A DNA stretch of 64,000 nt from Lachnospiraceae bacterium (GTDB lineage: Bacteria > Bacillota > Clostridia > Lachnospirales > Lachnospiraceae), in the NCBI GenBank assembly GCA_023664345.1, contig JAMPFQ010000003.1:124001-188000 (forward strand), given 5' to 3'. Numbering within the stretch: position 1 is the stretch's first letter; each line of letters starts with the position of its first letter. Positions 27,416-37,465 of the stretch are shown here, in pieces. The position numbers and the translations under genes are program-made. Below the pieces are notes generated by a model that searched no databases, was not told the DNA's origin, and saw nothing but the letters and a program-made list of their open reading frames with translations.

Positions 27416-27999
27416 GTTCGTTCCTCTCCTTTTCTCCCTTTTATCCTGCCCACCAGACTGGTGCTCACTTCCGCGAGCATCTCCTGTATCTCCCCGCTGC
27501 TGAAATGGCACATCTTCGTGGCGCACAGGGCCGCGATCCCATGGGAATAGATCCACATATGTCGGTACAGCCTCTCAGCCTCGGCTCCGAACAATCCATA
27601 ACTGGTTCCCACGGAAGCAAGAATCTTATCATAGCTTTCCTCGATCAGCATCAACACTCCCGCCAGGTCGGGAATCTGCTCCTGTTCCGCCATGAACAGC
27701 AGCTGGAACAGTTTCGGCTCCTGTATGGCAAAGAGAATATACTGGGTTCCCACGCCCCGGAACGCGATGGTGTCCGTCAGCCCCCTCTCCACATATCCCT
27801 TATAGACCGCTTTCGCTGCCCTGATCACCGCGTCCTGTACTTCTTCCATATTCTGGAACACCGTAAAGACCGGCCTGGCTGAACTTCCCAGCTTCTCCCC
27901 CAGCGCCCGGGCCGTCAACGCCTGAATGCCGTCTGCTCTGACAATGCTTAAGGCGGCGTCCACGATTTCTTCTTTCATAAATTTTGCTCTCGGCGGCAT
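27412..27999 (-). CDS. TetR/AcrR-family repressor of the downstream ABC transporter
   Basis: 195 residues. A helix-turn-helix covers about 10-55: IVDAALSIVRADGIQALTARALGEKLGSS, then RPVFTVFQNMEEVQ. A helical ligand-binding domain follows. TetR repressors release DNA on binding a small molecule. It is the first gene of the operon with ATPase and permease, so autoregulation with the transporter is likely. A 24-bp imperfect palindrome just upstream is the probable operator. AGGAGGG precedes the ATG. Confidence 0.92.
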   Translation of the reverse strand: MPPRAKFMKEEIVDAALSIVRADGIQALTARALGEKLGSSARPVFTVFQNMEEVQDAVIRAAKAVYKGYVERGLTDTIAFRGVGTQYILFAIQEPKLFQLLFMAEQEQIPDLAGVLMLIEESYDKILASVGTSYGLFGAEAERLYRHMWIYSHGIAALCATKMCHFSSGEIQEMLAEVSTSLVGRIKGRKGEERT

Positions 28000-28015
28000 G
28001 TGTGACCCTCCTTTT

Positions 28016-28053
28016 ATTATAAATCACATGTTTTAAATCAATTGTTCTAAAAC
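28016..28053 (-). promoter_or_regulatory. TetR-operon promoter region with palindromic operator
   Basis: GTTTTAAATCAA and TTGTTCTAAAAC (28030-28053) form a 24-bp inverted repeat with 10 of 12 pairs matching, centred on CAATTG. A minus-strand TATAAT lies at 28016-28021. The palindrome would cover the -35 region. CATGTTTTAA is also directly repeated at 28027 and 28055. Confidence 0.6.
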
Positions 28054-28108
28054 GCATGTTTTAATTATAAGACTTTTGTATCCTCATGTCAATACAAAAA
28101 TACCGATC

Positions 28109-28137
28109 AAAAAGGCGCCCCCCATAGGAGGACGCCT
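28109..28137 (-). terminator. Intrinsic terminator of the chemosensory operon
   Basis: An AGGCG-rich stem (28113-28137, about 11 bp with G-U pairs, loop ATA) is followed on the minus strand by TTTTT. It lies 41 bp after the MCP stop and closes the long operon. Confidence 0.8.
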
Positions 28138-28178
28138 CTTCTCTTTTACAACATTCTTAAACTCAACTGCAGGTTCGA

Positions 28179-29774
28179 TCAATACTTGTCAAACCCATCG
28201 CCCAGAGAAATGATCTGCTCATTGGCGCTTGCATTACCGCCTGCTGTGCCATCTCTGTAAGCGGAACCCTTCTTGCCGCCCAGATTGTAAACGGAAAGCA
28301 GTTCACGCATACGGGATGCCTGGTTGGACAGTTCCTCACTTGCAGCGGCACACTGCTCGCTGGTAGCGGAGTTGGTCTGAACCACCTGAGAAACCTGTGT
28401 GATCGCCTGCTCGATCTGCGCGATAGCGGTAGCCTGGTAATTGGAAGATTCCGCAATATTGTTGATGATGACCTCGCTCTGCTGTACCACATCGGAGATC
28501 ACGCTCAGAGCCTTTGCGGTCTCATCAGCGATCTTGGAACCTGCGCCCACCTTGTTGATGGAATCCTCGATCAGTTCCGCTGTCTCAGCAGCTGCTGCAC
28601 CGCTCTTTGCAGCCAGGCTTCTTACTTCCTCCGCAACAACCGCGAAGCCCTTGCCTGCCTCACCAGCCCTTGCTGCCTCTACAGCCGCGTTCAGAGCCAG
28701 GATGTTGGTCTGGAACGCGATATTGTCAATGGTCTTGATGATAGTGGAAATGCTCTCGGAAGACTTGTTGATATCCTCCATTGCCGCCATCATATCGCGC
28801 ATCTGCGCATTGCCCTGCTGTACATCCTGGATAGCCTTGCTTACCAGTTCTGCTGCGGAGTTAGCCTGCTCTGCGTTCTCTTTTGTCTTGTCAGCGATCT
28901 CATCGATGGAAGCTGTGATCTGCTCAACAGCGCTTGCCTGCTCTGTGGAACCCTGTGCCAGGGACTGGCTTGCATCTGCCACCTGGGAAGAACCGATGGT
29001 TACCTGGTATGCCGCGTCGTTGATGTTGCTCAGTGCGTGATGGTTGTCGTCCACCAGTTTCTTCAGGGACATACCCAACACGTCCTCAGCGGACTTGGGC
29101 GTAACGTCTATGGTCAGGTTACCGTTGGAAACCTCTTCCGCAATATTTGCCTGATACTTGATATTCTCGATCACCTGTGTATATTCATCAACCAGTTCAC
29201 CGAACTCATCATTACCGCCCTTGGTCAGCTGAATATTCACACGGCCCATGGCGATATCTTTCGCCGCGTCGGAAAGCTGCTTGATGGACACTGCGATCAC
29301 CTTGACCAGAGCAGCGCCGATCACAACCGTGATCACCACGGAAAGCACCAGAAGGGCGATGCTGACGAGATTGGATATGTTCATGATCCGCTCTAATTCA
29401 GCGATCCTCGCGTCCATATCCTGGGCAACAAAAGCTTTCATCTGCTCATTGTTACTTTCCATTGTAGCAACTTTGGTCGCGTTGTCAGCCTCGATAATGT
29501 CAACCAGCGCTTGCCGGTCCTCGGCGCTGATACCGGACATTGCAGCAAGCTTATCTTCCAGCGCATCCACGCTTGCCCCGTCCATATCGCTGATAGAAGC
29601 TACCAGCGCATCCAACGCACCGTCAATGGTCTGAGCGCTGGTCTCCTCCATGCCATCGATGGTCTTGACCGCGTAATTGGTAATAAATACTCCTACAAGG
29701 ACATTGACAATTGTCAGTATGACCGGGATAGAGAATCCCAGGATCAACCTTGTTTTGATTTTCATGTTTTTCAT
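28179..29774 (-). CDS. Methyl-accepting chemotaxis protein
   Basis: 531 residues. Transmembrane helix 1 covers about 10-31, an extracytoplasmic helical sensor of only ~100 residues 35-133, and helix 2 134-158. A HAMP domain follows to ~210. The signalling hairpin tip is [32 protein letters not shown]. The C-terminus ([12 protein letters not shown]) lacks a CheR-tethering pentapeptide. The short helical sensor resembles 4HB-type domains, so it may sense small ligands. It is the last gene of the chemosensory operon and the only receptor in it. Confidence 0.95.
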   Translation of the reverse strand: MKNMKIKTRLILGFSIPVILTIVNVLVGVFITNYAVKTIDGMEETSAQTIDGALDALVASISDMDGASVDALEDKLAAMSGISAEDRQALVDIIEADNATKVATMESNNEQMKAFVAQDMDARIAELERIMNISNLVSIALLVLSVVITVVIGAALVKVIAVSIKQLSDAAKDIAMGRVNIQLTKGGNDEFGELVDEYTQVIENIKYQANIAEEVSNGNLTIDVTPKSAEDVLGMSLKKLVDDNHHALSNINDAAYQVTIGSSQVADASQSLAQGSTEQASAVEQITASIDEIADKTKENAEQANSAAELVSKAIQDVQQGNAQMRDMMAAMEDINKSSESISTIIKTIDNIAFQTNILALNAAVEAARAGEAGKGFAVVAEEVRSLAAKSGAAAAETAELIEDSINKVGAGSKIADETAKALSVISDVVQQSEVIINNIAESSNYQATAIAQIEQAITQVSQVVQTNSATSEQCAAASEELSNQASRMRELLSVYNLGGKKGSAYRDGTAGGNASANEQIISLGDGFDKY

Positions 29775-29779
29775 AATTC

Positions 29780-30322
29780 TTATACCTCTCTTTCATCCTC
29801 TTCAACCATGTCACCGGCCTGCTCCCCCGCAGCCTGGCTGTCATCATTTAATAATTTGTCAGGGTCTATCAACAGCTTCACGGTATCCCCGACCCGTCCG
29901 ATTCCATAGACATACTTGTTTTGAATTTTATCCCCTCGCATGATAGTCGGGGGTGGCAGGATATTCTCGGCAGCGATCTCCACGACCTCCGCGATCTGTT
30001 CCACCACCAGGCCAACCATCGTCTCCCTGACCATAATGACGATGATACAGGTCCTGTCATTATACTCAAAGGGCGCCTGCTTGAACCTGAGCCGCACATC
30101 AATAACAGGAAGAATCTTTCCCCTGAGATTGATCAGACCCTTGATATAATCTTCCGTCTCCGGAATGGCGGTTATGGCCTGAAACGGTATGATCTCACTG
30201 ACATACTGTATCTTCAGCGCATAATGCTCCTTACCGGACTTGAAAGTCATGTACTTATCTTTCTGGTCGTCATGCCCACGGGCGTTTTCTGTGATTTCAG
30301 TGATTTCTGCAGTTTCACTCAT
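29780..30322 (-). CDS. cheW: Chemotaxis coupling protein CheW
   Basis: 180 residues. After a charged, disordered first ~25 residues, the CheW fold follows: [46 protein letters not shown] and [11 protein letters not shown]. CheW links receptor tips to CheA in the array. It lies 26 bp after cheA and 5 bp before the MCP gene, so these three form a compact receptor-kinase module. The acidic C-terminal tail ([15 protein letters not shown]) is a small extension. Confidence 0.94.
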   Translation of the reverse strand: MSETAEITEITENARGHDDQKDKYMTFKSGKEHYALKIQYVSEIIPFQAITAIPETEDYIKGLINLRGKILPVIDVRLRFKQAPFEYNDRTCIIVIMVRETMVGLVVEQIAEVVEIAAENILPPPTIMRGDKIQNKYVYGIGRVGDTVKLLIDPDKLLNDDSQAAGEQAGDMVEEDEREV

Positions 30323-30348
30323 TTATGGCACCATTCCTTTCTTCCAGT

Positions 30349-32520
30349 TTAATCTATCAATCCTGCCGGATCCAGTATCAAGGCAATGCTGCCGTCTCCC
30401 AACTGGGTACAGCCGGAAATCCCCTTTACCTTTTTGATGTAGGAAGGAATGGGCTTTACCACGATCTCCTGCTTTCCGATCAATTTATCCACAAAGAGAC
30501 AGATGGTTTTTCCCTCTACTTCAAACAGCAGCATCATTCCTTCTTCCACATCCGAGTGGTAATCTTCCAGACCATACCAGTCGCCGATTCGGAGTACGGG
30601 ATAACACTCGTCTCTGATCATGACGTATTCCTCGCCTGTGGGCTCGTGGATCATCATATCCTTTGTCACCTGGACAAACTGCTTGATGAATCCTGTCTCC
30701 ACCACAAAGGAAGTTGTTCCTGTCTCTATCACGACCCCATCGATGATCGCCAGGGTCAGCGGAATCTTCAGGATCATGCTGCTCCCCTCGCCGGGCGTGC
30801 TCTCGATCTCCAGCGTTCCGCCGATGGACTGGATATTCTGTACCACAACGTCCATTCCCACGCCTCTGCCGGAATATTCGGTCACCTGCTCGTTGGTAGA
30901 AAAACCGGGAAGCGTGATGAACTGGTACACTTCCTTATCTTCATAGGAGGCTTCCGACCTGTCAGGATCCAGAAGTCCCTGCTTCTTTGCTTTCGCCAGG
31001 ATCTTCTCCCTGTCAAGTCCCGTTCCGTTGTCCGTCACGATGATCCATACCTTGCCGGCCTCCGTCTTGGCGGACAGCGTAACCTTGCCTTTCTCTGTCT
31101 TGCCCTTTGCGGCACGTTCCTCATTAGGCTCTATCCCATGATCGACGGAATTCCTCACCAGATGCATCAGAGGATCTGAAATCTTCTCACTGATATTCTT
31201 ATCCACCTCTGTGTGCTCGCCCACCATCTCGAACTCCACATCCTTGCCCAGCTTCCTGGACACATCAAACACAAGACGGTTCATCTTCTGGAACAGATTG
31301 GTCAGTGGAACCATTCTCATGGACATGATCACATTCTGCAGGTCGGTAGCGATCTTCGCCATCTGCTGCGCCGCCTTGTTAAAGTTGGCAAGGTTCAGTC
31401 CGGGCACTTTCAGGTCAGGGTTCTGCAGCACTACCGATTCGGAGATCACCAGTTCCCCGATCAGATCCATCAGCTGATCCATCTTCTGGACATTGACGCT
31501 GATGAAAGCCGCTTTCTCACCCTTGGGCTTATCCTTTGCCAGCTTCTTCGGCTTGCCGGGAGACTTGGACTGGATAACGAAATCACCGGGAGCCATCTTG
31601 GGTTTCTCCGGCTTTTCCGCCTCTTTCTGCTCTCCGCCCTCCTGAGGTGCCTGCGTTGCCTGGACTTTCGCCTCAATCTCCTCCGCGCTGGATTCCAGGT
31701 CGATGTGCTGCGCCGGATGATCCCCAAAGTCAAAGCCTTGCAGGAATTCCTCCGCCTTGCATTCATAGATATCTACTTTTTCAATGTCATAACCGGGCTT
31801 GACCACATTCCTGATGTCCGCCTCGGTGCACTGCGCCTGGAGCAGGATCCGGAACCCGTCCTCCATCAGAGTGCTGATGCTGCTGTCATCGGAGATCAGA
31901 TCCTCCGGCTCATACAAAAGATCCTCCGCCAGCTCTTTCAGGGCATACACTGTCTTGTACGCGTGAACATTTGCCATACCCGTGTCCGGAGAAAAAGTTA
32001 TGTATATTTTGTAGAAGTGGCTGGCGCTGTTCGCTACGGGCGCGATATAAAAGTGCTTGGGCTCTTCGCTTACATTTTCTTTCGGCAGTTCCTTGCCTTC
32101 CTTTACCGTGCCGCTTTTGATCTCATCCAGAAAGCGATCCAATTCGGCAATGATCGCTGACGGATCTCCATCCGCCGTGTTCCCATCCTGAATCTTGTCC
32201 ATCTCGCCGGTAATGAAATCCACCACCTGCAGCACATGTTCCACCAAGACCTCATGGACAATATTCTGGGGATGGGACTCTCTGATGTAATAGAACACAT
32301 CCTCCAGCTTGTGTGAGATGGCTGTCACATTGTCAAACATCATAATGCCGGAAGAGCCCTTGATGGTATGCATCGTTCGGAAGATCTCATTGATGGTATC
32401 TTCGTCAAAACAGTCCGCATCTTTCTGTTCCAGAACCGTTTCCTGCAGCTGCTCCAGCAGCTGGCCGTTCTCGAACAGATACATATCAAGCATCCCTTCC
32501 ACGTTAAATTCTTCAGCCAT
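30349..32520 (-). CDS. cheA: Chemotaxis histidine kinase CheA
   Basis: 723 residues with all CheA domains. P1 Hpt has phosphorylatable His51 in RTMHTIKGSSG. A receiver-docking region lies at about 150-270, then an Ala/Glu/Lys-rich linker. P3 dimerisation starts at FISVNVQKMDQLMDLIGEL, and the P4 kinase has HLVRNSVDHGIEPNEERAAKG and DNGTGLDREKI, with the G-box GRGVGMDVV. P5 is the CheW-like regulatory domain to the C-terminus. CheA phosphorylates CheY-type and CheB receivers in response to MCP state. It sits within a nine-gene minus-strand operon. Confidence 0.97.
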   Translation of the reverse strand: MAEEFNVEGMLDMYLFENGQLLEQLQETVLEQKDADCFDEDTINEIFRTMHTIKGSSGIMMFDNVTAISHKLEDVFYYIRESHPQNIVHEVLVEHVLQVVDFITGEMDKIQDGNTADGDPSAIIAELDRFLDEIKSGTVKEGKELPKENVSEEPKHFYIAPVANSASHFYKIYITFSPDTGMANVHAYKTVYALKELAEDLLYEPEDLISDDSSISTLMEDGFRILLQAQCTEADIRNVVKPGYDIEKVDIYECKAEEFLQGFDFGDHPAQHIDLESSAEEIEAKVQATQAPQEGGEQKEAEKPEKPKMAPGDFVIQSKSPGKPKKLAKDKPKGEKAAFISVNVQKMDQLMDLIGELVISESVVLQNPDLKVPGLNLANFNKAAQQMAKIATDLQNVIMSMRMVPLTNLFQKMNRLVFDVSRKLGKDVEFEMVGEHTEVDKNISEKISDPLMHLVRNSVDHGIEPNEERAAKGKTEKGKVTLSAKTEAGKVWIIVTDNGTGLDREKILAKAKKQGLLDPDRSEASYEDKEVYQFITLPGFSTNEQVTEYSGRGVGMDVVVQNIQSIGGTLEIESTPGEGSSMILKIPLTLAIIDGVVIETGTTSFVVETGFIKQFVQVTKDMMIHEPTGEEYVMIRDECYPVLRIGDWYGLEDYHSDVEEGMMLLFEVEGKTICLFVDKLIGKQEIVVKPIPSYIKKVKGISGCTQLGDGSIALILDPAGLID

Positions 32521-32554
32521 GTACTTCTCCTTTCCTTTTTATTTTTTGATATTT

Positions 32555-32947
32555 TCAAATCAGATTGAGTTTTTTCATAGCCTGCTCAAATCTGGTCTGA
32601 TCGATAGGTTTCCCGGAATAAATGGTACATCCCAGGTCAAATGCCATTTTTACATTCTGCTCATCGTTCAGGGCGGTGGTCATGATCACCTTGACTCCCT
32701 GATCCTTTGGAATGTTCTTCTGCTTCTCCAGATTGCGGATCCCCTGCAGAGCCTGATACCCGTCCATGACCGGCATCATGATGTCCAGACACACCAGGTC
32801 GTAGGGCTCCTCGTCCTCCAGCGCCATCAGGAAAGCGTCCACCGCTTCCATGCCATCCACAGTCACGTCGCATTCCCCGTACTTCGACAGGAAACCCGAC
32901 ATGAACTTTCTGGTTGCATAATCGTCTTCAGCCAATAAAATTTTCAT
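32555..32947 (-). CDS. Single-domain response regulator (CheY-like)
   Basis: 130 residues, receiver only. Acidic pair in LLAEDDYATRKF, phospho-acceptor Asp in LVCLDIMMPVMDGYQAL, Thr in IMTTAL, and Lys in YSGKPID. It resembles stand-alone receivers of non-motor chemosensory systems rather than canonical CheY, since the usual FVVKPF ending is replaced by IYSGKPI. It is encoded between cheA and cheB and is the likely fast output or phosphate sink of this CheA. GGGAG precedes the ATG. Confidence 0.9.
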   Translation of the reverse strand: MKILLAEDDYATRKFMSGFLSKYGECDVTVDGMEAVDAFLMALEDEEPYDLVCLDIMMPVMDGYQALQGIRNLEKQKNIPKDQGVKVIMTTALNDEQNVKMAFDLGCTIYSGKPIDQTRFEQAMKKLNLI

Positions 32948-32959
32948 ACTCCCTCTCCT

Positions 32960-33988
32960 TTACATTGTGTTCAACACATAATATGTTTTGTCTGCAATAT
33001 TTGACAGTTTCTCCTGAAACTCTACTGCACCCAGATCATATGCCACCTTGGGCATTCCATATACCACGCAAGTGGATTCGTCCTGACCGATGGTCCTGGC
33101 GCCTGCTTTCCGCATGGCCAGCAGTCCTTTGGCGCCGTCCCCGCCCATTCCGGTCAGTATGATCCCCAACGCATTGGGGCCCGCCACTTTGGCTACGGAC
33201 TCAAACAATACATCCACCGACGGACAATGGCCGTTCACTTTCGGCCCTGCTTTGACCTCCACCTGATATGCACCGTTTACTTTCACGAGGTGCATGTGCT
33301 TGTCGCCTCCCGGAGCGATCAATACCGTTCCGGGCAGCACCCTGTCCCCGGTCCTTGCTTCCTTTACCCGCACCCGGCACTGGTTATCCAGCCTCTTGGC
33401 GTACATATCCGTAAAGCCGGGGGGCATATGCTGTACCACCACGATCCCCGGCAGATCAGCGCCGTAATCTTTCATAACGGAAAAGATAGCCTCGGTTCCT
33501 CCTGTGGAAGCCCCGATGGCAATCACAAGGTTCTTCCCCTGGGCCTTAAAGGTCTCCGGTTCATGAGGCTTCACCTGCTGCTTGATCCTGCTGATCTTGG
33601 CCGTGGAAGCGATCTTGATCTTCACCAGCAGTTCATTGCGGATAAAGCTTTCCAGCTGCTTACGCTCCGATACCGCGGGCTTCGCCACGAAATCCACCGC
33701 ACCGGCGTTCATGGCGTCGAATACCTTATCGGAAAGGGAGCTGATGACAACCACCGGAAGAGGATACTGAGGGATCAGCTTCCTTAAAAATTCGATCCCG
33801 TTCATCCGGGGAAGTTCCACGTCAAGCGTCATCACATCGGGATGTAATTTTAATATGGCATCCCTGGCCTCAAAGGGATCCTTGGCCACACCCACGACCT
33901 GAATGCTGGGATCCTTGCTGAGACCCTGTACCAGAAGTTCCCTGAACACCAGGGAATCTTCCACAACCAAAACTTTAATCGGGTTCAT
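32960..33988 (-). CDS. cheB: Chemotaxis response regulator protein-glutamate methylesterase CheB
   Basis: 342 residues. The N-terminal receiver (VLVVEDSLVFREL; acceptor Asp in MTLDVELPRMNG) is joined by a linker to the esterase domain. The esterase has catalytic Ser in GASTGGTEAI, His in VVVQHMPPGF, and Asp in ILTGMGGDGAKG. CheB removes methyl groups from MCP glutamates, resetting receptor sensitivity after CheA phosphorylates it. Immediately after cheR and before the receiver-only gene, it gives the operon a complete methylation-adaptation pair. Confidence 0.96.
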   Translation of the reverse strand: MNPIKVLVVEDSLVFRELLVQGLSKDPSIQVVGVAKDPFEARDAILKLHPDVMTLDVELPRMNGIEFLRKLIPQYPLPVVVISSLSDKVFDAMNAGAVDFVAKPAVSERKQLESFIRNELLVKIKIASTAKISRIKQQVKPHEPETFKAQGKNLVIAIGASTGGTEAIFSVMKDYGADLPGIVVVQHMPPGFTDMYAKRLDNQCRVRVKEARTGDRVLPGTVLIAPGGDKHMHLVKVNGAYQVEVKAGPKVNGHCPSVDVLFESVAKVAGPNALGIILTGMGGDGAKGLLAMRKAGARTIGQDESTCVVYGMPKVAYDLGAVEFQEKLSNIADKTYYVLNTM

Positions 33989-34022
33989 AAATTAAGTCCT
34001 TCCTCTTATATCTCTGCTCTCA

Positions 34023-34829
34023 TTATTGCTTTCTGAATATGGACGGCTGTATGATCTGGAACGGTGTGCTGTCCCTGTCTATGGTCTCCGTCATCCCAAT
34101 AAAGAAATAACCTCCCGGCTCCAGGGAGTCATACACCTTCTGCACCACCTGACGCTTTGTCGCCTCGTCAAAGTAGATCATTACATTCCTTAAAAAGATA
34201 GTATGCATCTTTTTCTTAAAAGGGAACGGATCCATCAGGTTAAACTTTCGGAAGATCACCTGCTGTTTGATCTCGTCCTCCACGGCATAATTCCCATCTT
34301 TCGTTTTGTGGAAGAAATGGCGTCTCCAGTTCTCCGGTATCTTCGCCATATGTTCCTGGTCATAGACACCCCTGATCGCCTGGCTCAGCGCTTTCGTGGA
34401 AATATCGGTGGCAAGGAGTCTTGCATCCCAGTGTTCATGATCCAGCCCCAGGAAATCCCTTATGGTCATAGCGATCATATAGGGCTCCTCCCCGCTGGAT
34501 GCCGCACCGCACCAGACACGCAGGTCTTTTGTATGCATCTCCTTTTTCTGTGCCCAGGGAAGCACTTCTTTTTTAAAGAACTCAAAGTGCCCGAACTCCC
34601 GCATGAAATAAGTGTGGTTCGTAGTCAGATAATTGACCAGCGCCCTCTCCAGTTCGCCGGATTTATCTTTCTCCACATCGTTCATGAACGCCCCGAAATT
34701 ACCCCATCCTCCTCTTTTCAGGTAATTTTCCAGCCTTCCGTTGATGATCGTTTTCTTGCCGTTTAAGTCAATGCCGTATTTCTTTTTTACAAAAGATACT
34801 ATCCTTATAAATTCCTCATCCGAAATCAT
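34023..34829 (-). CDS. cheR: Chemotaxis protein methyltransferase CheR
   Basis: 268 residues. The N-terminal helical domain (FVKKKYGIDLNGKK, RLENYLKRGG) binds the receptor. The SAM-dependent methyltransferase core has VWCGAASSGEEPYMIAM, LATDISTKALSQA and NVMIYFDEATKR. CheR adds methyl groups to MCP glutamates. The ribosome site is weak (AAGGGG about 14 bases upstream), perhaps giving low expression, as is usual for CheR. Confidence 0.96.
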   Translation of the reverse strand: MISDEEFIRIVSFVKKKYGIDLNGKKTIINGRLENYLKRGGWGNFGAFMNDVEKDKSGELERALVNYLTTNHTYFMREFGHFEFFKKEVLPWAQKKEMHTKDLRVWCGAASSGEEPYMIAMTIRDFLGLDHEHWDARLLATDISTKALSQAIRGVYDQEHMAKIPENWRRHFFHKTKDGNYAVEDEIKQQVIFRKFNLMDPFPFKKKMHTIFLRNVMIYFDEATKRQVVQKVYDSLEPGGYFFIGMTETIDRDSTPFQIIQPSIFRKQ

Positions 34830-34923
34830 AATACCACTTTTTTACCCCTTTTACAAAAACAATATCTTATATTCCCATATCGAAAAAACTGACGTGCTGC
34901 CGTTCACTCCGTGAACAGTGACC

Positions 34924-35997
34924 CTAACATAACTGCCTGGCTATCTTGCAGAAGATCTGGAAGATCTCCGGATGGAACTTCCTGCCGGATTCCTCTTTCA
35001 TGATCTGCAGCGCCTCCTCCTTGTTGTAGGCGTCCCGGTAACTCCTCTTCTCCGTGAGCGCACAGTAAACATCTGCCACGGATACGATCCTGGCCGCCAG
35101 GGGAATGTCCTCTCCTTTCAGCCCCGCGGGATATCCGCTGCCGTCCCAGTTCTCATGGTGATAACTCACCACATCCACGGAAATACGGATGAAATCATTG
35201 AAATCGCTGGTCACATGCAGATCTCTGAGCAGCTTCGCGCCCACCTCCGCATGGCTCTGTACCAGTTTTCTCTCCTCCTCGTCAAGTGCTGACGCCTTTT
35301 GCAGGATGTATTGCGGGATACCGATATTCCCAATATCGCAGAGGGCGGCCGCCGCTTCGATGGTATCTATATATGTATCTGAAATATGTTCCGCGAATAA
35401 CGGCGAGAACTGCATGCTCTGTGCCAGCATCCTGCAGTTCTTCTGCAATCTCTCCCTGTGCGCAGGTGTGTAAAATGATTTCTCCGCAGCCATATTAGCC
35501 AGGGCATACAGCACGTTCTTACGCTCCTGTTCGATCTGATGCACCTGCTCCTGGACCGATTTCTGGAGCCGTCTGTTATTTTCACTGATCTTCCGTGTGG
35601 CGGCATGGAGCGACAGGTGAAGCCTGACTCTCGCCTGCACCACCTCCGGGATGAACGGTTTGACGATATAATCGTTCCCCCCCAGTGAAAATCCCTTTAC
35701 CACATCCTCGGACTCCCCGAAAGCGGAAATGAAGATTACCGGGACATCCCTGGTCTGTGCTTTTCCTTTCAGGATTCGGCACAGTTCATGGCCGTCCATC
35801 TCCGGCATGGAAACATCCGTCAGCACCAGGTCGGGATCACAGTTCCTGAATTCCTCCAGCGCCTGAACACCATTTTCCGCCAGCACGGGACGGCATTTCA
35901 TATCCTTTATGATCTCTTCCAGGATCACCCTGTTCATCTCAACATCGTCAACGATCAGAATGACCGAATCACGGATCTCTTTTTCTTCAATGGCCAT
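34924..35997 (-). CDS. Response regulator with degenerate HD-GYP domain
   Basis: 357 residues from the ATG at 35997. An ATG three codons earlier sits directly on the AGGA ribosome site, so the later one is preferred. The receiver domain has acceptor Asp in LVLTDVSMPEMDG and Lys in YIVKPF. A coiled linker leads to an HD-GYP domain. Its HD signature is LCDIGNIGIPQ instead of LHDIGKIGIPD, so the first metal-binding His is Cys and the Lys is Asn. The later HH and DGSGYP motifs are intact. Catalysis of c-di-GMP hydrolysis is therefore doubtful; it may bind c-di-GMP or act as a scaffold. The gene overlaps the upstream kinase by 11 nt. Confidence 0.88.
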   Translation of the reverse strand: MAIEEKEIRDSVILIVDDVEMNRVILEEIIKDMKCRPVLAENGVQALEEFRNCDPDLVLTDVSMPEMDGHELCRILKGKAQTRDVPVIFISAFGESEDVVKGFSLGGNDYIVKPFIPEVVQARVRLHLSLHAATRKISENNRRLQKSVQEQVHQIEQERKNVLYALANMAAEKSFYTPAHRERLQKNCRMLAQSMQFSPLFAEHISDTYIDTIEAAAALCDIGNIGIPQYILQKASALDEEERKLVQSHAEVGAKLLRDLHVTSDFNDFIRISVDVVSYHHENWDGSGYPAGLKGEDIPLAARIVSVADVYCALTEKRSYRDAYNKEEALQIMKEESGRKFHPEIFQIFCKIARQLC

Positions 35998-37465
35998 CCT
36001 CTGCATTCCTTTCTTCCGGTTTCTGTTCCATGTTCACGCGCAGTTCTTCCAGACCTGCCATGGCCTTATCGTAATTTTCTTTCTGAACCGCCATCTTAAG
36101 ACGGAGCACGCTTCTGGCTGCGTCATGGGGCGCCCCCTCCGTCAGCTGCCTTACCGTCTCCATAAAGTCCTCCGCTTTCTCCCAGTTCTCCATCTCAATG
36201 CAGAGGACCATCTTTGACAGAGTCTTATCCAGCAGTTCCAGGTTCTCCGGCGTGCCGAAAGTGCGCATCGCGCCTCCGTCCTCCGTTTCCTGTACCTCCG
36301 CCGCCGTGATGGACAGGCCGGCGTTGTTCCTGCGGGCCGCAGCATCCGGCAGGGTATATTCCTCCGTGCCCGAATCGCCGTCCCCCACCCATATGGAAAA
36401 GGCGAACGTGGTCCCCTTATTCTTCTGGCTCTCCACGCTGATGCTCCCGCCCATCATTTCCACAAACTGTTTTGTGATGTTCAGCCCCAGGCCCGTGCCT
36501 CCGTATTTCCGGGAGATGGATGCATCCACCTGGGAAAAGGCCTTGAACAATTTATCCTGATTCTCTTTCTCAACACCGATCCCCGTGTCCATCACGAGGA
36601 AATAGAGTTCGATGGTGTTCTGTATCTGCGCTGTCTTGAGGATCTCCACGGAGATTTTGCCCACATGGGTGAACTTCTGGGCATTGGACAACAGATTGTT
36701 CAGTATCTGCACGATCTTCAGTTCGTCTCCCACAATATACTCCGGCACCTCAGGAGACACTGTGACGAAGAAATCCAATCCTTTTTCTGTAATTTTGTTC
36801 TGATGATTGCCCCTTACGTAGTCAATCATATTTCGAAAATGAAACCTGCGCGTTTCCAGTACAAACTTCCCGGCTTCAAGTTTAGAGAAGTCCAGAATAT
36901 TATTGATCAGCCTGTTCATATCCCCGCAGCAGCGCTCGATCAGCTGCAGGATCCTTTTCTTATGCTCATCATCCTCTTTCTCTGCCAGTTCCATTACGTT
37001 GCCCAGGATACCGTTCACAGGCGTCCTCAGTTCATGAGTCACATTAGCGACAAACTCGGACCTTACCTTGAGGGCCTGCGCCGCCTCCTGCTTCACGCGT
37101 TCCATTTCCTGATTCAGATGCTCTTTTTCCAGGATATCATTTGCCATGCACAGGTATCCGGCACACTCTTCCTGCCAGGCTATCCTCGCTTCCACGGGAA
37201 AACAGGTGAGATTCTTCCGATAAGCGGTCAGATTCCGCGTCTGAACGCCAAAAGGATATTCCGTGCCAAACCCCTCTTTTGTCCTTTTAAACTCATTTGG
37301 GAAAATATCGCTGATGTGGGTCCCGCACATCCCATTTCCATATTCCAACCTGTCTCTTGCAGCGGCGTTCGCATAAAAAATGACCCCATCCGCATCAAAA
37401 AGGAAGAACATTTCCAGGCTGTTCTCAACAGGCAGCAACTTTGTCCCATCCCCATTCATAACCAT
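35987..37465 (-). CDS. PAS-type soluble sensor histidine kinase
   Basis: 492 residues without membrane helices. A PAS-like sensor covers about 12-112, then a coiled coil. HisKA carries phospho-His144 in FVANVTHELRTPVNG. The ATPase has NNLLSNAQKFTHVG, DTGIGVEKENQ and YGGTGLGLNITKQF, ending near 385. The last ~100 residues are a helical domain without a receiver or recognisable Hpt motif. It overlaps the response-regulator gene by 11 nt, so the two are a likely pair. A free-standing Hpt protein encoded divergently at 39100 could connect it to the other receivers. Confidence 0.9.
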   Translation of the reverse strand: MVMNGDGTKLLPVENSLEMFFLFDADGVIFYANAAARDRLEYGNGMCGTHISDIFPNEFKRTKEGFGTEYPFGVQTRNLTAYRKNLTCFPVEARIAWQEECAGYLCMANDILEKEHLNQEMERVKQEAAQALKVRSEFVANVTHELRTPVNGILGNVMELAEKEDDEHKKRILQLIERCCGDMNRLINNILDFSKLEAGKFVLETRRFHFRNMIDYVRGNHQNKITEKGLDFFVTVSPEVPEYIVGDELKIVQILNNLLSNAQKFTHVGKISVEILKTAQIQNTIELYFLVMDTGIGVEKENQDKLFKAFSQVDASISRKYGGTGLGLNITKQFVEMMGGSISVESQKNKGTTFAFSIWVGDGDSGTEEYTLPDAAARRNNAGLSITAAEVQETEDGGAMRTFGTPENLELLDKTLSKMVLCIEMENWEKAEDFMETVRQLTEGAPHDAARSVLRLKMAVQKENYDKAMAGLEELRVNMEQKPEERNAEDGH

